A stretch of DNA of 64,000 nt from Prunus persica (Eukaryota > Streptophyta > Magnoliopsida > Rosales > Rosaceae): NCBI RefSeq assembly GCF_000346465.2, contig NC_034010.1, forward strand, positions 26,870,643-26,934,642, written 5' to 3'. Shown here piece by piece: positions 48,145 through 61,780 of this stretch (positions are counted from its first letter, which is position 1; every line of letters starts with the position of its first letter). Under the pieces are notes generated by a model. It saw only the letters and a program-made list of their open reading frames with translations. It did no database searches and was not told the DNA's origin. The position numbers and the translations under genes were made by a program.

Positions 48145-48878
48145 TTTCTTTACGGCCACAGTTACAATTGTTTAATCTAGGAAACCAAAGTGCAATTTGT
48201 CTCCAAGAGTAACCATTTGGAATATAAGATTCCAAATTAGTGGTTTGAACTTTGAATGGAATGTAAAGTTGTAAACAATACATGTGCATTTGTATTTGTA
48301 CGCAAATAAATACTTTGAGTTAATTTAACTTATTGTCTCTTTTTCAAAATGCTCACTCACATGTATGCGCGAAGTGTTGTGTTCGTTTTTCCTCGCAGAA
48401 TTTTGATTTGTATTAAAAGAAGAAAAAAAAATGTAAATGGACCAAAGTTATTTTGGGATTAAATTGCACCCAAAAGAAAGTATTGGGCTTTAGCTAGACG
48501 AAAGTCCTATGTCGTGTCAAAAGCCCATTGCACGTGAATTTGATACCTTCAATGACAGTATTGCAAATCATAGATCACGTGGCATGCGGGCCTGTGTGAC
48601 TCTACGACATGCCGTGCGCAGTAATAAGTTAGCGACAAATGCTGGAAACTAAACGGAGAAACTGATGAGAGAGGCGGACATTTCGAAGATCAACCTCCCC
48701 AACTGTGCTTAACCAAACACACACGTAGTGACTCTTCTTCTTCTTCAAGCTCTCGATCTAACCCCCAAAATTCCTCTATAAATCGCCATCTCAGACCATT
48801 TTCACCATTTCTGGTTCGTCAAAATCCCCAGAAATCTCTCGTCTGCATTTTGCTCCACTCGATTAGCTCCCTCCAACA
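48145..48878. other. Intergenic region and promoter of the BADC gene
   Basis: No other gene seen. It contains two CACGTG G-boxes (48531-48536 and 48576-48581), about 350 and 300 bp before the BADC start. The leader near 48730 is CT/TTC-rich. Confidence 0.6.
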
Positions 48879-51800
48879 ATGGAGTCCTCGGCTGTTTTCC
48901 GATCCTTTAACTGTAACTCTCTCGCTTTCTCTGTTTTCATGCTTTCATATTTACGTACATACATGCATAGATAATATATTTTTGTATTTTGAAGCTTAAG
49001 CAGTGAGTGTGCTTGCATTAGTTGTTAAACAATTTGAGCTATGAATTTATTTTGTTGTTTGATTTCGTGGACGAACTGATAGAAGAAAAATCAATCAAAA
49101 TGCTGCAGATTTTTCAAAAAGGAAATAGAAGATTTTGATTATTTCGGGATAACTAACTAAACTAAGCTGGTTCTTGCACACGCTGTTTGTGAAGGGATTA
49201 ATGTATTGAAAGATATATGGAAATGGAGGTAACAAATTAGGCTCCAACGGTTTGAGATCTGATGTGATATTCATTTTCTTGTTATCTTCAACCGTCACGG
49301 ATTTCTATGATAAGCTTTCCGAAGTGGATCTAATTTAAGAGGACAAATTGCATAATCTTTTTACTTTACTCTGCGAAGTGCAGACTATTCAACTATTTTT
49401 GAAGCTTGATCCAAATTTGGATTCTTATAAGACAGTGTCAAATTGTAGGTTCTGTAGGCACAGTTTCTCATGTTCGGTCCTCGCTTGACAAGCCTGGTAT
49501 GCTTCCTGCGTATAATACCGCAAGGCCCACCGTGAGTAGATCATACTTCCAAGGCTTGATGGTTAGTGAGAAGTTCATTTATTCTCCACAAAAGCGGAGG
49601 GGAGTGCAAGTATCATGTGTGAAGACATCTGAAGCTGCCAAGAGTGAAAAATCCAGCGGTATGTTTTAGATTTGTATGTCATTTTTGTTTGGAGGTGGGG
49701 CAGGATGCAATTTTAGATGTATGAGTTTTTGAACCACATTTAGTGTTTTAGATTTGTATGTCATACAGAACTCGAAACAGGGTATATTTCCATGTCCGTA
49801 ATTGAATATTACTTAAGTACCCACAGTGTAATTGCTCAGCTGAAGTCACTTTCTACTGCATTCGTTCTACATTCTACTCTCGCCTGGATATTTCGTAAAG
49901 CCTGATTTCCATGACACTGGTGCATCTGAAGATTATTTTTGTCAATGAGAGAATATAGTTTACATCTGGGTTTGCTTTCTTTCTTTTTTGTTTTAGTTTT
50001 TATAAACTTCTGGGATTTCATTTGTGTTCTGGTATGACACTGCCTCTCTCTGTGTTGGCCCATGGTAGAAATGTGCTTACACATGATAATATGTCACTGT
50101 ATCATAGTCTGAGTAAAATTATTAGAATTCCATCTTAGATATGTTTTGATATTGGGCACTTTCAACAGATAGTAAGCCACAAGTCTCATCAGAGAGAACT
50201 ACTCAACCCGCAACTTTTCCTAATGGATTTGAGGTGAGAATATCTGTGTAAGGAAAAAAGTCTGTGATAAGACACATAGTTGTCTTTGAACTGTACCTTC
50301 TGGTTTGACACATAGTTGTCTTTATCATCAGGCACTAATGCTAGAAGTCTGTGATGAGACAGAAGTTGCTGAACTGAAACTTAAGGTAAATATCAACATC
50401 CATCAAGCAACCTGGTACTCTTGCAAATCTTTTGTTGTTGCCTTATGTGTAAATAGGATATGCATTTTATAGTAAAGAAAGAAAGTCAGTACTTCATTAA
50501 GAACCAGAAAAGCACTGGGTTCTCAATATGTTAAGGGGATGATGAATACAAGGATCACCTTGTATCATAATATTACTAGAGCGGTCTTAGCCTATCTATA
50601 TCCAAGGGGTTTTCTTGCTTGTTAGAGCTTTAGTTTTGAGTAAGGACGTTTAGGCTTTACTAATAGAATATATAGGGCTTTCTTGCTTGTTTAGATTGCT
50701 TTGGCCTTGTCATCAGTCTCTTGTTTAGTGAGCCATGCAGTTTGCATAAGGGACAACATAAAACATTGTAGCATACATCATGGATTTCAAGACCTGGTTA
50801 AAGTTCATTAATCTCTAAGGCTTCTACTGTTTTATGGTATGGGTTGTCTAGAGTTGATTGTAATCTGCAAATTTTTGGCTGTATTTTACGTTCTCTTCTT
50901 TGACTGACCCTGCATATCTGTGTTAGGTTGGAGACTTTGAAATGCATTTGAAGCGTAATATTGGAGCCACCAGTGCTCCTGTGTCTAGCATCTCGCCAGC
51001 AGCAGCACCACCTATTCCAAGTAAACCCATGGTTGAATCAGCTCCTGCTCCCCCTCCAGCACCAGCACCAGCACCAAAATCTTCTTCTGAAAAAGCCACT
51101 CCATTTACCAACACTTCTGTAGACAAGTCATCAAGATTAGCAGCCTTGGAGGCTTCTGGAGCTAACGGATATGTTCTGGTTTCTTCTCCTACGGTATGTG
51201 TTGTGCTTATGTCTGAGGAACATTTTGATTCTTTTACTTTGTCCAGGACAATATCTACAATATAGCTAGGATTCACTTTCATCTTTCGTTTTTTGTCTGT
51301 TCCAGGTTGGTTCATTCCGAAGGGGTAGAACAGTGAAAGGAAAGAAGCAACCTCCAATCTGTAAAGAGGTATCTGTTTCATAACTCTGTTTGGTTCTTCT
51401 TTTTTAATATTTTAGATTTAGTAGAAAATTCACCTAATATGTCATTCTTATGTCTTGTGTTCACAGTTCCTCGTATTCCCGTGTGCTTGATTCAATGATA
51501 AACCGATTTAGCTCTCCTTATGCCTTAACCTTTGATAGCTATTTTCTACCTACAAAAAAACTCCCAGTGGATTCTTCTAAAATCCTGATTTAATTGAGTA
51601 AATCAAGAACTAAACTGATCCGCAATTAAATATCCATCTAGAATATTGCATTTTCCGTAACAAGATCAATCTCTAAATAAGTCCCATATCCATAAGCATA
51701 CAGGTAATTTTACAGACTACCTATCCTATGGGTGTCTTTATGTAACTGTTATCAGGAATTAAGTCTATTAACAGTGTCTCGGCATCTTGATTTCCTTATC

Positions 51801-52429
51801 CAAATACTGGCAACATTTTGATTCCTTAAACCATAAACCTTTTGTATAACAAACTTGGTAACATAACCTCAATTTTTCTTCTCTTGATTCCGAACTGTAC
51901 AGGGTGATCTGATCAAAGGAGGACAAGTAATCGGATATGTGGATCAGTTTGGCACTGAACTTCCTGTGAAGGTATGTTTTCCCTTTTGAGTTCCTTTAAT
52001 GCGTGTTTTATACTACATACTTCGCTCATGATGGATTCTTGATATGTTGAGCAGTCAGATGTGGGCGGAGAAGTTTTGAAGCTCCTCTTCAATGACGGAG
52101 GTATAATGACTATTATCCTTTTTCAATGCATGACATTTAAATGCTATCAAGTTGTGTCGTATATAGGGTGTATAATAAGAACTTAAATTAGCACTGCAAA
52201 CAAGTATGGAATATGGGGCACAACGAAATTCAGAATACAAAAAATCTTGAATGTCCGCAAAGCGGCATTTATAAATGTTAAAGCTACATATTTTTACTTA
52301 AAAACTTATATGGCTGCGAATACCCTCTTATGGTTTTAATTGAATTGGTAATGATTCGCAGAAGCCGTTGGTTATGGAGACCCACTCATCGCTGTCTTGC
52401 CATCATTTCACGGTATCAATATCAATTGA
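48879..52429 (+). CDS. BADC1: BADC protein: biotin/lipoyl attachment domain-containing regulator of plastid acetyl-CoA carboxylase
   Basis: Nine exons: 48879-48912, 49449-49658, 50169-50233, 50332-50385, 50927-51193, 51306-51368, 51903-51971, 52055-52100 and 52362-52429; 291 aa. The N-terminus is Ser/Arg-rich, as in plastid transit peptides. A Pro/Ala linker (APAPPPAPAPAP) precedes the C-terminal biotinyl-like domain, from about residue 215 (NGYVLVSSPTVGSFRRG) to the end. In the true carrier protein the biotin Lys lies in an EAMK motif; here that hairpin reads YVDQFGTELPVKS, with no AMK. This loss defines BADC proteins, which replace BCCP in the heteromeric acetyl-CoA carboxylase and so reduce fatty acid synthesis. 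The Arabidopsis gene next to a RETICULATA-related gene is BADC1 (from memory), which matches the neighbour here. Confidence 0.92.
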
Positions 52430-53338
52430 GCTTTCTCTCTTCCGGTAAATTCTTGTTGAAGAGCTACGAGGCTTGCAGTTTTCCACAGTCATTCTTTCCA
52501 TCAGTGTCTATTTACGTTGTGGCATTAGGGGACACGCGTATTTCGCAATATTTATTTCAATATTTCTGGACAGGAAAATTGACTGTAGATCGATGAATAA
52601 TTTGGGTTGAGCTTCTTTAATCGTTGTGTTACTCTGTTGGACATTGTCTTTGTTGTTAGTGGTTACATTCCGTGATAAATGTAGTGCGTATGAAGGGAAA
52701 ACTTTTTTTTCTTTTCTTTTTCACTCAAATGTTGTATTGCATGGAAGTAGTAACATCTTAATTTGCCTGGCTTTATGTCCTCTCCGGTGGTTTTATTTGA
52801 CATAGTCCGGTCCATGCTGAGCCATCAAACTAAGCAAGCGTTCGTATCTCTCATATCCCTCTTTCCCTCGCTTTTTATTGGCAAAATAGTATTTCCCTCT
52901 TTTTTCATTAGCAAAATATAGCGATAAAAACAAAAACAAAAGAAAAGGCAACCAAATTTTTAATATAATTAGGACAAATTCTTTTTTATTTTTTATTTAT
53001 AAACGCTCTCCTTGAATTAGCAGCACCACTCAAAATTTGATCCGTCACCTCCTGTACCTGGCAGATAATATTGGATAAAGTTGATAAATGTCCAGTTTTT
53101 TCACCATCCAGAAAAGTTTCAAAGTATTTTCCAAATTTATGTGACGAAGAAAACCTCAATTTCCGACCCAAAAAAAAGGAAAAAAAAACTGAATTACTGA
53201 AGGCGCCTAAACGTTAACGAAAAACGAACCAGACAGCCATGCTTCTAAATCCGAAAATCAAACGACTCTCTGCCTTCCTCTCTTTCAGATAGACCATGTG
53301 GGACTGACTGTTAAACATTTTCTCCGGAAAAACAAAGA
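52430..53338. other. Intergenic, BADC to RER
   Basis: Holds the BADC 3' untranslated region and the RER promoter. No other gene or repeat was recognised. Confidence 0.6.
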
Positions 53339-56300
53339 ATGAAGACCCACACTAACAGAGGCTTCGCCACAACTGGACCACTCCACGCAACATCTCTTCC
53401 CCGAGCCTCACCGGAAATTTCCCTTCGCCGCCAACTTCCAGCCGGAATCCATGTTTTTCGGCGAGTTTCATACTGTAAACGCCACCGCACCAAAGTCTCC
53501 GTCATTCTCCGCCAGAATCAGGCCGAAACTTCCAAGCAGAATATCGCAAATTCGATAGAAAGTGCCGATGATTGCAACGAAGCTCGCCGGAGTCCGCTCC
53601 ACACGAGGCGACACGCGCTACTCGCCCCTTCGCTGGCGCTCGGCGCGTGGTTTCTAAAATCGACAGTGGCGAGCGCAGAGGACGCTCCATCGCCACCGCC
53701 GTCGCCGTCACAAACCGTACCAGTGCCGACAGCTGATGAGAAGAAAAAAGAGGAGGATGCGATAACGTCAAGAATATACGACGCGTCGGCGATTGGAGAG
53801 CCCGTGGCGGTGGGGAAGGACAAGAGCAAGGTGTGGGAGAAGGTGATGAATGCTCGGATATTGTACTTAGGTGAAGCCGAACAGGTTCCGATTCGCGACG
53901 ACAAAGAATTGGAGCTGGAGATTGTGAAGAACTTGTGGAAAAGGTGTTTGGAGAGTGAGCGAGCCTTATCTTTGGCTCTTGAAGCATTTCCTTCTGATCT
54001 TCAGGACCAGCTCAATCAGTATATGAAGAAAAGGTTCTCTCTTAAATATTATATCTATCTAGCTTTTTATGTATTATCTACATTTCACACTCACTTGTAT
54101 ATTTTCTGTATTGCTTGTATTGATGCCTGCGCATATATGATGGCACAGCATAGATGGAGATGCTTTGAAGTCCTACACATCACATTGGCCATCTCAACGC
54201 TGGCAGGAGTATGAGCCCCTTCTAAGTTACTGTCGCGACAATGGAGTTCGGCTTGTGGCTTGTGGTACTCCACTCAAGGTATTCTTACATTGCTTTCCTA
54301 TAAATCAAACTAGCTAGCATCAATATATAATGGTGTATCTGGTACTGGTTGATTACTTAAGATTGTATTTTCTGCCACTTCTTAATTTGAGGGTGTGTAT
54401 AGTAGGTTAATGAATAAAGAATGCATAGTGATTACTTTGGTTTTCATAGGTTTTACGGACTGTCCAATCGAAGGGAATTAGTGGGCTTTCAAAGGCTGAT
54501 CGTAAAGCGTATGCTCCTCCAGCAGGTTCAGGCTTTATCTCAGGCTTCACTTCTAGCACACGCAGAACACCAGTTGATTCGAATTCTCCGAATCAATCTG
54601 TGCCTTTTGGGCCAAGCTCATATCTTTCTGCACAAGCAAGAGTGGTTGAGGATTATACTATGTCCCAGATTATCTTACAGGCCATGGTGGATGGAGGAGC
54701 AAGTGGTATGCTAGTGGTGGTGACAGGTGCAAGCCATGTTAGATATGGGATTAGAGGGACAGGACTGCCAGCTAGAATTTCAACAAAGTTGCAAAAGAAA
54801 AACCAAGTAGTTATATTACTTGATCCTGAAAGACAGCACATACGACAGGAGGGAGAAGTTCCTGTTGCTGATTTCTTGTGGTATTCTGCTGCCAGACCCT
54901 GCAACAGGAATTGTTTTGATCGTGCTGAAATTTCCCGAGTTATGAATGCAGCAGGCAGGAGGCGAGATGCCCTTCCACAGGTTAGTATTCTTATTAAGTT
55001 TTTTTTCTTTTGGTTTTTCTGGGAAATTATAGCTCCTACCAATCTCCCCTTAATGCATGCAGTAGGAGGTTACTTGTAGGTGGTATGTAGTTTTAATGCA
55101 ACTAGTAGTTGACTGTTATGGTGGTTTTAGTTGTCAAGAAAAAAAGAGGGATTGTCTTATGCTATGATGAAATTAGAGGGATCATCTTAAACAACATGAA
55201 TTGTTTATTTAGCTGAAATTTCACCTTTTCCAAAGTGTAATTTTGGATTTAACAGATGACATTTGGATAACCGAGGTGAGGTGTCCTGTGTAGTGGGTTT
55301 GCAAGTCGCACGTGCTTTTAGACAAATATCAACTCTCCTTAATGATGTTTTTTTCAGGATCTTCAAAAAGGACTGGATCTTGGTTTGGTATCTCCAGAGG
55401 TATTACAGAACTTCTTTGATCTGGAGCAGTATCCTCTTATTTCAGAACTCACTCAACGTTTCCAGGTGTGCAGATTTGAAATTTTTATCTGTTAACTTAT
55501 CTCATATTTGTAATGGAGGGAAAGGTGAAAACCAATTGATGTCAATGAACCTAATTTTGAAGAGTTTGACACACAAAAAACCTAATTTTGAAGAGCACAT
55601 AAGTTTACTTTAGCTCATCTTGATGCAGGGTTTCAGGGAAAGATTGTTGGCAGATCCTAAGTTCTTGCATAGATTAGCCATCGAAGAAGCTATATCAATA
55701 ACTACTACTCTCTTTGCACAGTATGAGAGGCGCAAAGAAAATTTCTTTGAAGAGCTGGACTATGTTATCACGGACACTCTAAGGGGATCAGTTGTTGATT
55801 TCTTTACAGTGTGGCTTCCTGCCCCGACATTGTCATTTCTTTCATATGCCGATGAGATCAATGTGCCTGATAGCATGGATGCTATTAAAGGTCTCATTGG
55901 GTCCATCCCTGATAATGCATTTCAAAAGAATCTTTTGGGGAAAGATTGGAGTATCAATTATAGACTTGCATCTGTGCTTTTGGGAGGTCTAAAACTAGCT
56001 GGTGTTGGCATTATTTCCAGTATTGCGGCTGTTGCTGCCTCAAATGGTCTGTTTGCAGTTCGCAGATTCATTAATCCAGCTCTGGTCAATAATCAGCAAA
56101 AGAAAAGAACTCCAATACTTAAAACGGCAATAATCTATGGAGGCTTTCTTGGAACATCGGCAAATCTCCGTTATCAGGTAGAGAAGTACTTGTCTAATTA
56201 GTGTAACAGTAATCAAATTACAATTAAGGTTAACAGTCCACCAAACACAAAAACAACAATAGAACAGCCAAATAAAGTAAACTAGCAACTTAACTCAAGG

Positions 56301-57456
56301 AACAACTAGTGACTCATGAAACAGCAGCAACCCATGAGAATGAACAAAGAAAAATGGTATATCTCAAAATTATTTTGAAGTCGATGGCCACAAAAGATAC
56401 TTCCATTTTGAAAAGAGAGAGAGAAAAAAAGAAAACTGAGTTACAACCTGTTAAATTGGAGCTAAGTTGGCATCTTTTCTGCTTCATATATCAATGAACC
56501 TCATAAAGTCAGTCTTTCCAAGATTATATAGGATAGGACAATTTTTCTTTTCAGTAGAACTAAATAAAAGCATATTTATATATCTTAATCATGTCTTATA
56601 TTTCCTTTGGCATTAACTTGAATGTTGATTCTAATGCAGATTATTGCTGGAGTAATAGAACATCGACTTTCTGACGAATTTTCTTCTCAAACATTGCTTG
56701 TAAATATGCTGTCTTTTGTTTCTCGGACAATAAACTCTTATTGGGGAACTCAGGTTAGAATCATCTTGATATTCTGCAAGTTTAAATTCATTTGTTCCTT
56801 TACTTTTCAAAGATTAACTAAGCCATGGCGACCATATTATTATTCTTCCTGAAACCCATGTGTTGGAACCTGGCTCATCCCATGATTGTGTTAGTTGTAA
56901 TTATGTACATTATGTGTGTAGAGAATATATACTTCACAGAATGAAAGACGGGGATCTTTTTCAGAATGTCTTAAGAGAATAATTTGTAATATGTAAGCCA
57001 TGTGTTTAGAGAACCTGGCACATTCCATTATTATTTATTTGTCATTATGTTCATTATTGTGTATTCTACCAGTAGTACACTGTTGTTTATATAACCCTTT
57101 CATAAACTATGTGGATCTTTTTCTAGCTTTTATTTGGTTTTTGTTTATGTGAGCCCTTGTTGCAATCCTTGTGAATCACTTGATCTTGATTAATCTTCTA
57201 TGCAAACCTTTGTTGGTCACAATAACTAAAATGCAATTAGATAAGCTTGTTGCCCGATGTTGTTTCTGATGTATCCTCTTGACTGCTGCAGCAATGGATT
57301 GATCTTGCACGCTTTACTGGTCTGCAAACGCGGAAGAGTGAATCGTCCCAAATGCTAGATTCTACTAACCAAACGCCAGATTCTACTAACCAAATGCCAG
57401 CACTGGAATGTAACAACACAGAGGAGACAAATGTAGATGAAATCCAGAACAAATGA
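53339..57456 (+). CDS. RER5: RETICULATA-related 5/6-type chloroplast protein (ChaN-like plus DUF3411)
   Basis: Seven exons: 53339-54033, 54149-54278, 54450-54980, 55358-55465, 55629-56177, 56640-56753 and 57292-57456; 763 aa. The N-terminus is rich in Arg and Ser (chloroplast transit peptide), then a Pro-rich linker ([10 protein letters not shown]). A DUF399/ChaN-like region follows at about 143-330, with [14 protein letters not shown] and [23 protein letters not shown]3411 lies at about 488-690, with membrane stretches ([40 protein letters not shown]). RETICULATA-family proteins are envelope proteins needed for mesophyll and leaf development; the biochemical role is unknown. The exon 1/2 junction (AG joined to CATAGATGG) is the least certain. 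The C-terminus has a short repeat, [17 protein letters not shown]5 and RER6 cannot be separated from sequence alone. Confidence 0.93.
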
Positions 57457-58189
57457 GGTGATATCCCACTTTATGTCTTCATACTAATCAGCAGATTTTG
57501 CTCTAAAAGCTGCTGGGAGAGATCTCAAAGAACCGGATTTTGGTCCTTAGCTTTACATGTATCACAGTATCACTTCCATTACATACCCGATTGTAAATTG
57601 CTTAATGCGCTTGTAAGATACAATTCTTTCAATTTTGATGATCATAATGGCAATATTCTATAATTAAATGCTTTGTGTGTGTGTGTGTGTGTGAGCATAC
57701 TTTTCAAATCACATCTGATCTGTAGGTAGGTACTGGGTAGAAGAATATAGATTGAAATTATCTCATAGCAAAATGAATGGAGAAACCTTGATGAAGAGAT
57801 ATATGTTTCTCTTCAAAGTTCAAACCATTGATTGGAGTTTTCTTCCCTACTGTTACGGAACTAATGGTAGGGTTGGAGGGTATGAAGAGTGCCAAAGATA
57901 CGGGATTTGAAGCCGGATGCTTTGCAGGTGATCCATGCGCTTCAAAAGGAATTAAGAGTCTTTCCATGAAAGGATCTCTAATCTAGATGCGGCTACACTT
58001 GTCGTGAGTGGTTGTAGAATGTTTTGTCGCAAATTGGGCGTCGTAAAATGTAATGAGGTTGCAGATCAGACGTGTAAAATTTCGTTGACAACATCTAAAG
58101 GAAAAATCAAAGGGCAAAAATGAATGGGTCTAAGTTTGAAAAGCAAAAAGAAGACCAAGACAAGACGAAGAGTTTCTAAGCTCTAAGCT
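57457..58189. other. Intergenic between convergent RER and CHX15-like genes
   Basis: Both 3' untranslated regions should lie here. A GT microsatellite occurs at about 57674-57692. A minus-strand frame at 57758-57967 (69 codons) shows no known motif. Confidence 0.55.
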
Positions 58190-61124
58190 CTATTTCCTAT
58201 CATGTTCATTGACTGTAATTGTCCACGATCCTCTTACTGTTTCCTCAGGTGCATCATGAATTAGCGGTTCTCTGTCAATTGGTTGATTCCGGCTAACTGG
58301 TTTTCCTCCTATTCTCTGTTGTTGCAACACTAATACAGAAACTGAACAATGAAAGTCCGGGGAAGCAAGCATGTCTCCGACGATTCCAAGCTCCGGGCAC
58401 TCACTCCACTCACCAAGCCCTGAAAGAAGTGGAGAGTCCTGATGGTGCCTCCCTACCAACATCAAATCAAAACAATCCACCATTGATCTGATAACAGCAG
58501 ACAACCGTGCTCCATCTCTTACCACCTCCTCCACAACAACAAACCGCTCGTTGTCTCCATTGGCTACCCGGTATTCCTCAAGCAAGTCAGAGTCCCGCTT
58601 CCGGTCTTTACTATTTTCTTCTCCAAAGAGAAGGAACCGTGCAACTGTTAAGTCCACACTTGGATGCCTTGCCATGCGAGCGCCATAGGCCAGTGCCTCT
58701 GTATCATCTGCACCACCAATGAAGATCACAGCAACATGGCATATATACCGGCTGGCTAGCATTGACACCGACCCTCCTAGGACCCCTCGATCGATGAGAA
58801 TTCCAACGGAGCAAGGTGCCTTTTCAAGGACATTGATGTTCATGGACTGGAGGGGTCGGTTCACTGACCCAATGCTGCCATCTATGGCCCATTGCTTGTG
58901 AAACGGCATGATCACAAGGTTTACCCTCTTCTCAAATGCTAACCGGCAAATATCATCATGCATTGTTACATAACTCGAGATGGAAGTGTATGCTTGGAGG
59001 GTGGCGTACCCTTCATTGTATTGCTCGTATTGCCTCATGGCTTTGACAATATGGCCAGACGAGCTGTTGTCTAAGGTGTCTTGGGGACGGTGTGATACAA
59101 GAACAGGGTTGGTTCGCCCCACAAGCTCAGTGAGGACGAGGGCTATGACTGCAACAGGGTTCTGTTCTGTAGCATTTGATACTTCCAGGACGTTTATGAA
59201 TGTGGGAACGTTCTCTTGGTTGTGGATGCATGCTAGGATTCGGAGCTCTGACTCACGTTTCAAATGCTGGATTGTACTTCTTCTCGTCACTGCGTATTGC
59301 TTTGAAGGATCATAAAGATATCTTATCAAGGGTGTTACCACTGCTGTTATGAGCACCACTGAGATCACGACCAGCGCAAATTCTTGATCAGTCAGAACCT
59401 GTAAAACAAATTCATCATATAATTCAAGATTAGCATTGGTACTCACTCAAAGTAGTTAGAGAAAAATGCACAACAGAATCTGTAAGGGCCGATGGATGGA
59501 GAAGGTGCTGCTGGGAACTTCAAAAGTAAATGAGAGAGTTTCAAGTGATTGAGACTCAGACCTTGCTTTGCTTAAACAGGTTGAACATGACAAGCTCTGT
59601 GATGCCTTTTGAGTTGAGGATGAGGCCAAGCACAAAAGCTTGGCGCAGAGGCACATCGAAATAGCTGGCTGACAACATTACAGCTCCTATCTTCACCAGG
59701 CTAGAAAAGATAACCACCACCCCCACAATCCACAAAGACCGAGGATGAATCCTGAAGATGTTCGTTTTCAGCCCACTATTGGCAAGGTAAGTTGGATAGA
59801 ATATTCCTGTAGCCATGATTTCCACCTTCGTCACCAAAGCCGCTCCCAAAGGCGGTCCTTCAGGCACCGCATAGCCAAGCACTAGGGGTCCAAGTAAGAA
59901 ATGCTGGCTTACAAGCTCACTGATAAATCCACACAAAAGAACAAAGAGGAAAATGGTGACAATATATGACTCCTTGACAGATTTCCCTTCCTCTATACGG
60001 TTCAGCATCCATAGTATGATTGGTCTGAGCACATAAGCAACGCCAAGCACAAATACTAGTGCTGATAGTAGTTCAAACGTTGGAATTAATAAATTCCTGG
60101 TCCTATTATCCAAAATTGCCATACCAATTGCGACCAGGGCAATGCCGAGAACATCACAAAACATTGTTATAGAGAGGGCCAGGCGGCCCAGTTCGGTGTT
60201 CATGAGTTTGAGCTCAGCTAGTAAACAAGCAACAACAAGGGAACTTGATATACACTGTGATCCAGCTATACATGGGAGTGCCATCTTAAGGGTTTCGTCC
60301 ATGGCGAGATACTTCATCATAACGAAGACTAGGCATTCAGGGAGCGCTAAGGTGAAGAAGAACACTGAAATTCCAATGGTCACCGCCCTTCTATCTGGCC
60401 TTAACATTCTTCCCGTGTTCATCTTCACTCCTATTGAAAAAAGGAAGAACATGAGGCCGAATGTTGCAGTAGTTTCGAACACATTGGCGCCTTTTACGGG
60501 GAAGAGGATGCGTGAGACTTCCTTTTTATGCCCCAGAACTGACGGGCCGAAAATTATACCACCCTGACAACCACACATAATTTTCATTTGTTAGATACAT
60601 GCACAATGAGAAGGATATAGCTAGCTAGGTAATGATCCTTTTCCATACTAAAAGCTACACATTGATTTTCAAATTCATACATGTATAGGATAATCATATC
60701 AAACTTTTCTTCTTATCTTTTTTTGTTCAACTAGGTTGTTTGATTCTTCATTTTAACGAGTATTTACTTTGTTTATATACCCTTTAATGCAGAAAGCTAA
60801 ACAATCCGACATAGTGAATTCTCACATATATAGAAATTATGCAAAAAAAAAACTGCGTATAAGTTTTGTCGATTGAAACCTTACAAAAATTTGAGAAACG
60901 ACAGTGGACTGTCCCATAGGTTTGAGACAGAGATTGATCAACTGTGAAACTACGCCAATTATAGACAACTGCATCAAAAGAAGAGATGTAGCGGAACGCA
61001 GAGGGCTTCTGTGGCGCCACACACCCCCGGAAGCTATGCTGCTGTGGGGATCTTGGCAAACCAGAGTCACATTATCTACTGCCTGTTGGATTTCTCCAAT
61101 CAAGTGATTTATTTCCATGCTCAT
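58190..61124 (-). CDS. CHX15: Cation/H+ exchanger, CHX15-like
   Basis: Exons on the minus strand 61124-60885, 60563-59562 and 59398-58190, both introns phase 0; 816 aa. The frame runs on upstream to 61223 without an ATG, so the start is the first Met, MSMEINH. The membrane domain opens exon 2 with GGIIFGPSVLGHKKEVSRIL and includes YAVPEGPPLGAALVTKVE. The core helix reads SITMFCDVLGI, so Asp is kept but Asn is Cys. The C-terminal part carries LRILACIHNQENVPTFINVL, IGGADDTEALAYGARMARHP and LMLVGRHHQDSPL. The two intron positions match the tandem copies at 3-25 kb exactly, showing common descent, but the sequence is clearly different and nearer the usual CHX15 form. It probably exchanges K+ for H+ across the plasma membrane or an endomembrane. 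Confidence 0.94.
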
Positions 61125-61707
61125 CTTGGTCGAACTTTGCCTGCAGGAAGAACAAGAACAAGAAAGAAAGAAAGAAAGAAGAAAGAAGTGAAGGCAACAG
61201 CTACCATACACATGCACACACACTCAGAGAGAAATGGGAGGCAAAGCTGATATCTTGGAATTTATATTATTGACGGGCATTCATACAACAAATGGACTTC
61301 ACATATCCTGCAAAATAGAATTATCTAAATTCGAGCCTTGAGAAATTTGCGGCAACTGAGCTATATTTGTACATCAAACATGCATATCAATCCTTGTCAC
61401 GCCTGAGTTTATATATTATGTGTTAAGCTCTATCATCATTCATCGACCGTGTGATGTTGCGAATTTTCGACAAAGCGAGGTGCTTGGGACAATGAATCTC
61501 ATGAAGAATTTAAGGTTGTTTAGCGAGGTGCTCCATGATCAAACTGTGCCATAATTTTGTCATAAAAAAAAAAAAAAAAAAAACTGTGCCATAATTTATA
61601 CGGTTTCCATTCCATGTCTTCCCCAAAAGCCCAAACGTTAGTGTGTCTTGCTCGTTAATTACAAGTAACGAATGTGTTTATTAATGACAACAGAAGAATC
61701 AACAGGC
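61125..61707. other. Upstream region of the CHX15-like gene
   Basis: Probable promoter and leader of the CHX15-like gene (reading leftward). No gene seen; a duplicated AACTGTGCCATAATTT word flanks a poly-A run at 61542-61596. Confidence 0.5.
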
Positions 61708-61780
61708 GACTCTGTGGCCCAATGGATAAGGCGCTGGTCTACGGAACCAGAGATTCTGGGTTCGATCCCCAGCAGAGTCG
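61708..61780 (+). tRNA. tRNA-Arg (anticodon ACG)
   Basis: 73 nt with full cloverleaf. Acceptor GACTCTG pairs with CAGAGTC, the D arm is GCC/GGC, and the anticodon stem CTGGT/ACCAG has loop CTACGGA (anticodon ACG). The T arm is CTGGG TTCGATC CCCAG. A run of four T follows at 61783, the usual RNA polymerase III stop. No intron. It reads CGU and, after inosine editing, CGC/CGA codons. Confidence 0.95.

Noticed and set aside
57758..57967. Minus-strand 69-codon frame after the RER gene
   Set aside because: No recognisable motif, and it lies in the expected 3' flanks of two convergent genes.
61125..61223. Longer N-terminus for the CHX15-like gene
   Set aside because: The upstream extension starts at GTG and encodes a Ser/Cys/Phe-rich stretch unlike CHX proteins; the first ATG is at 61124.
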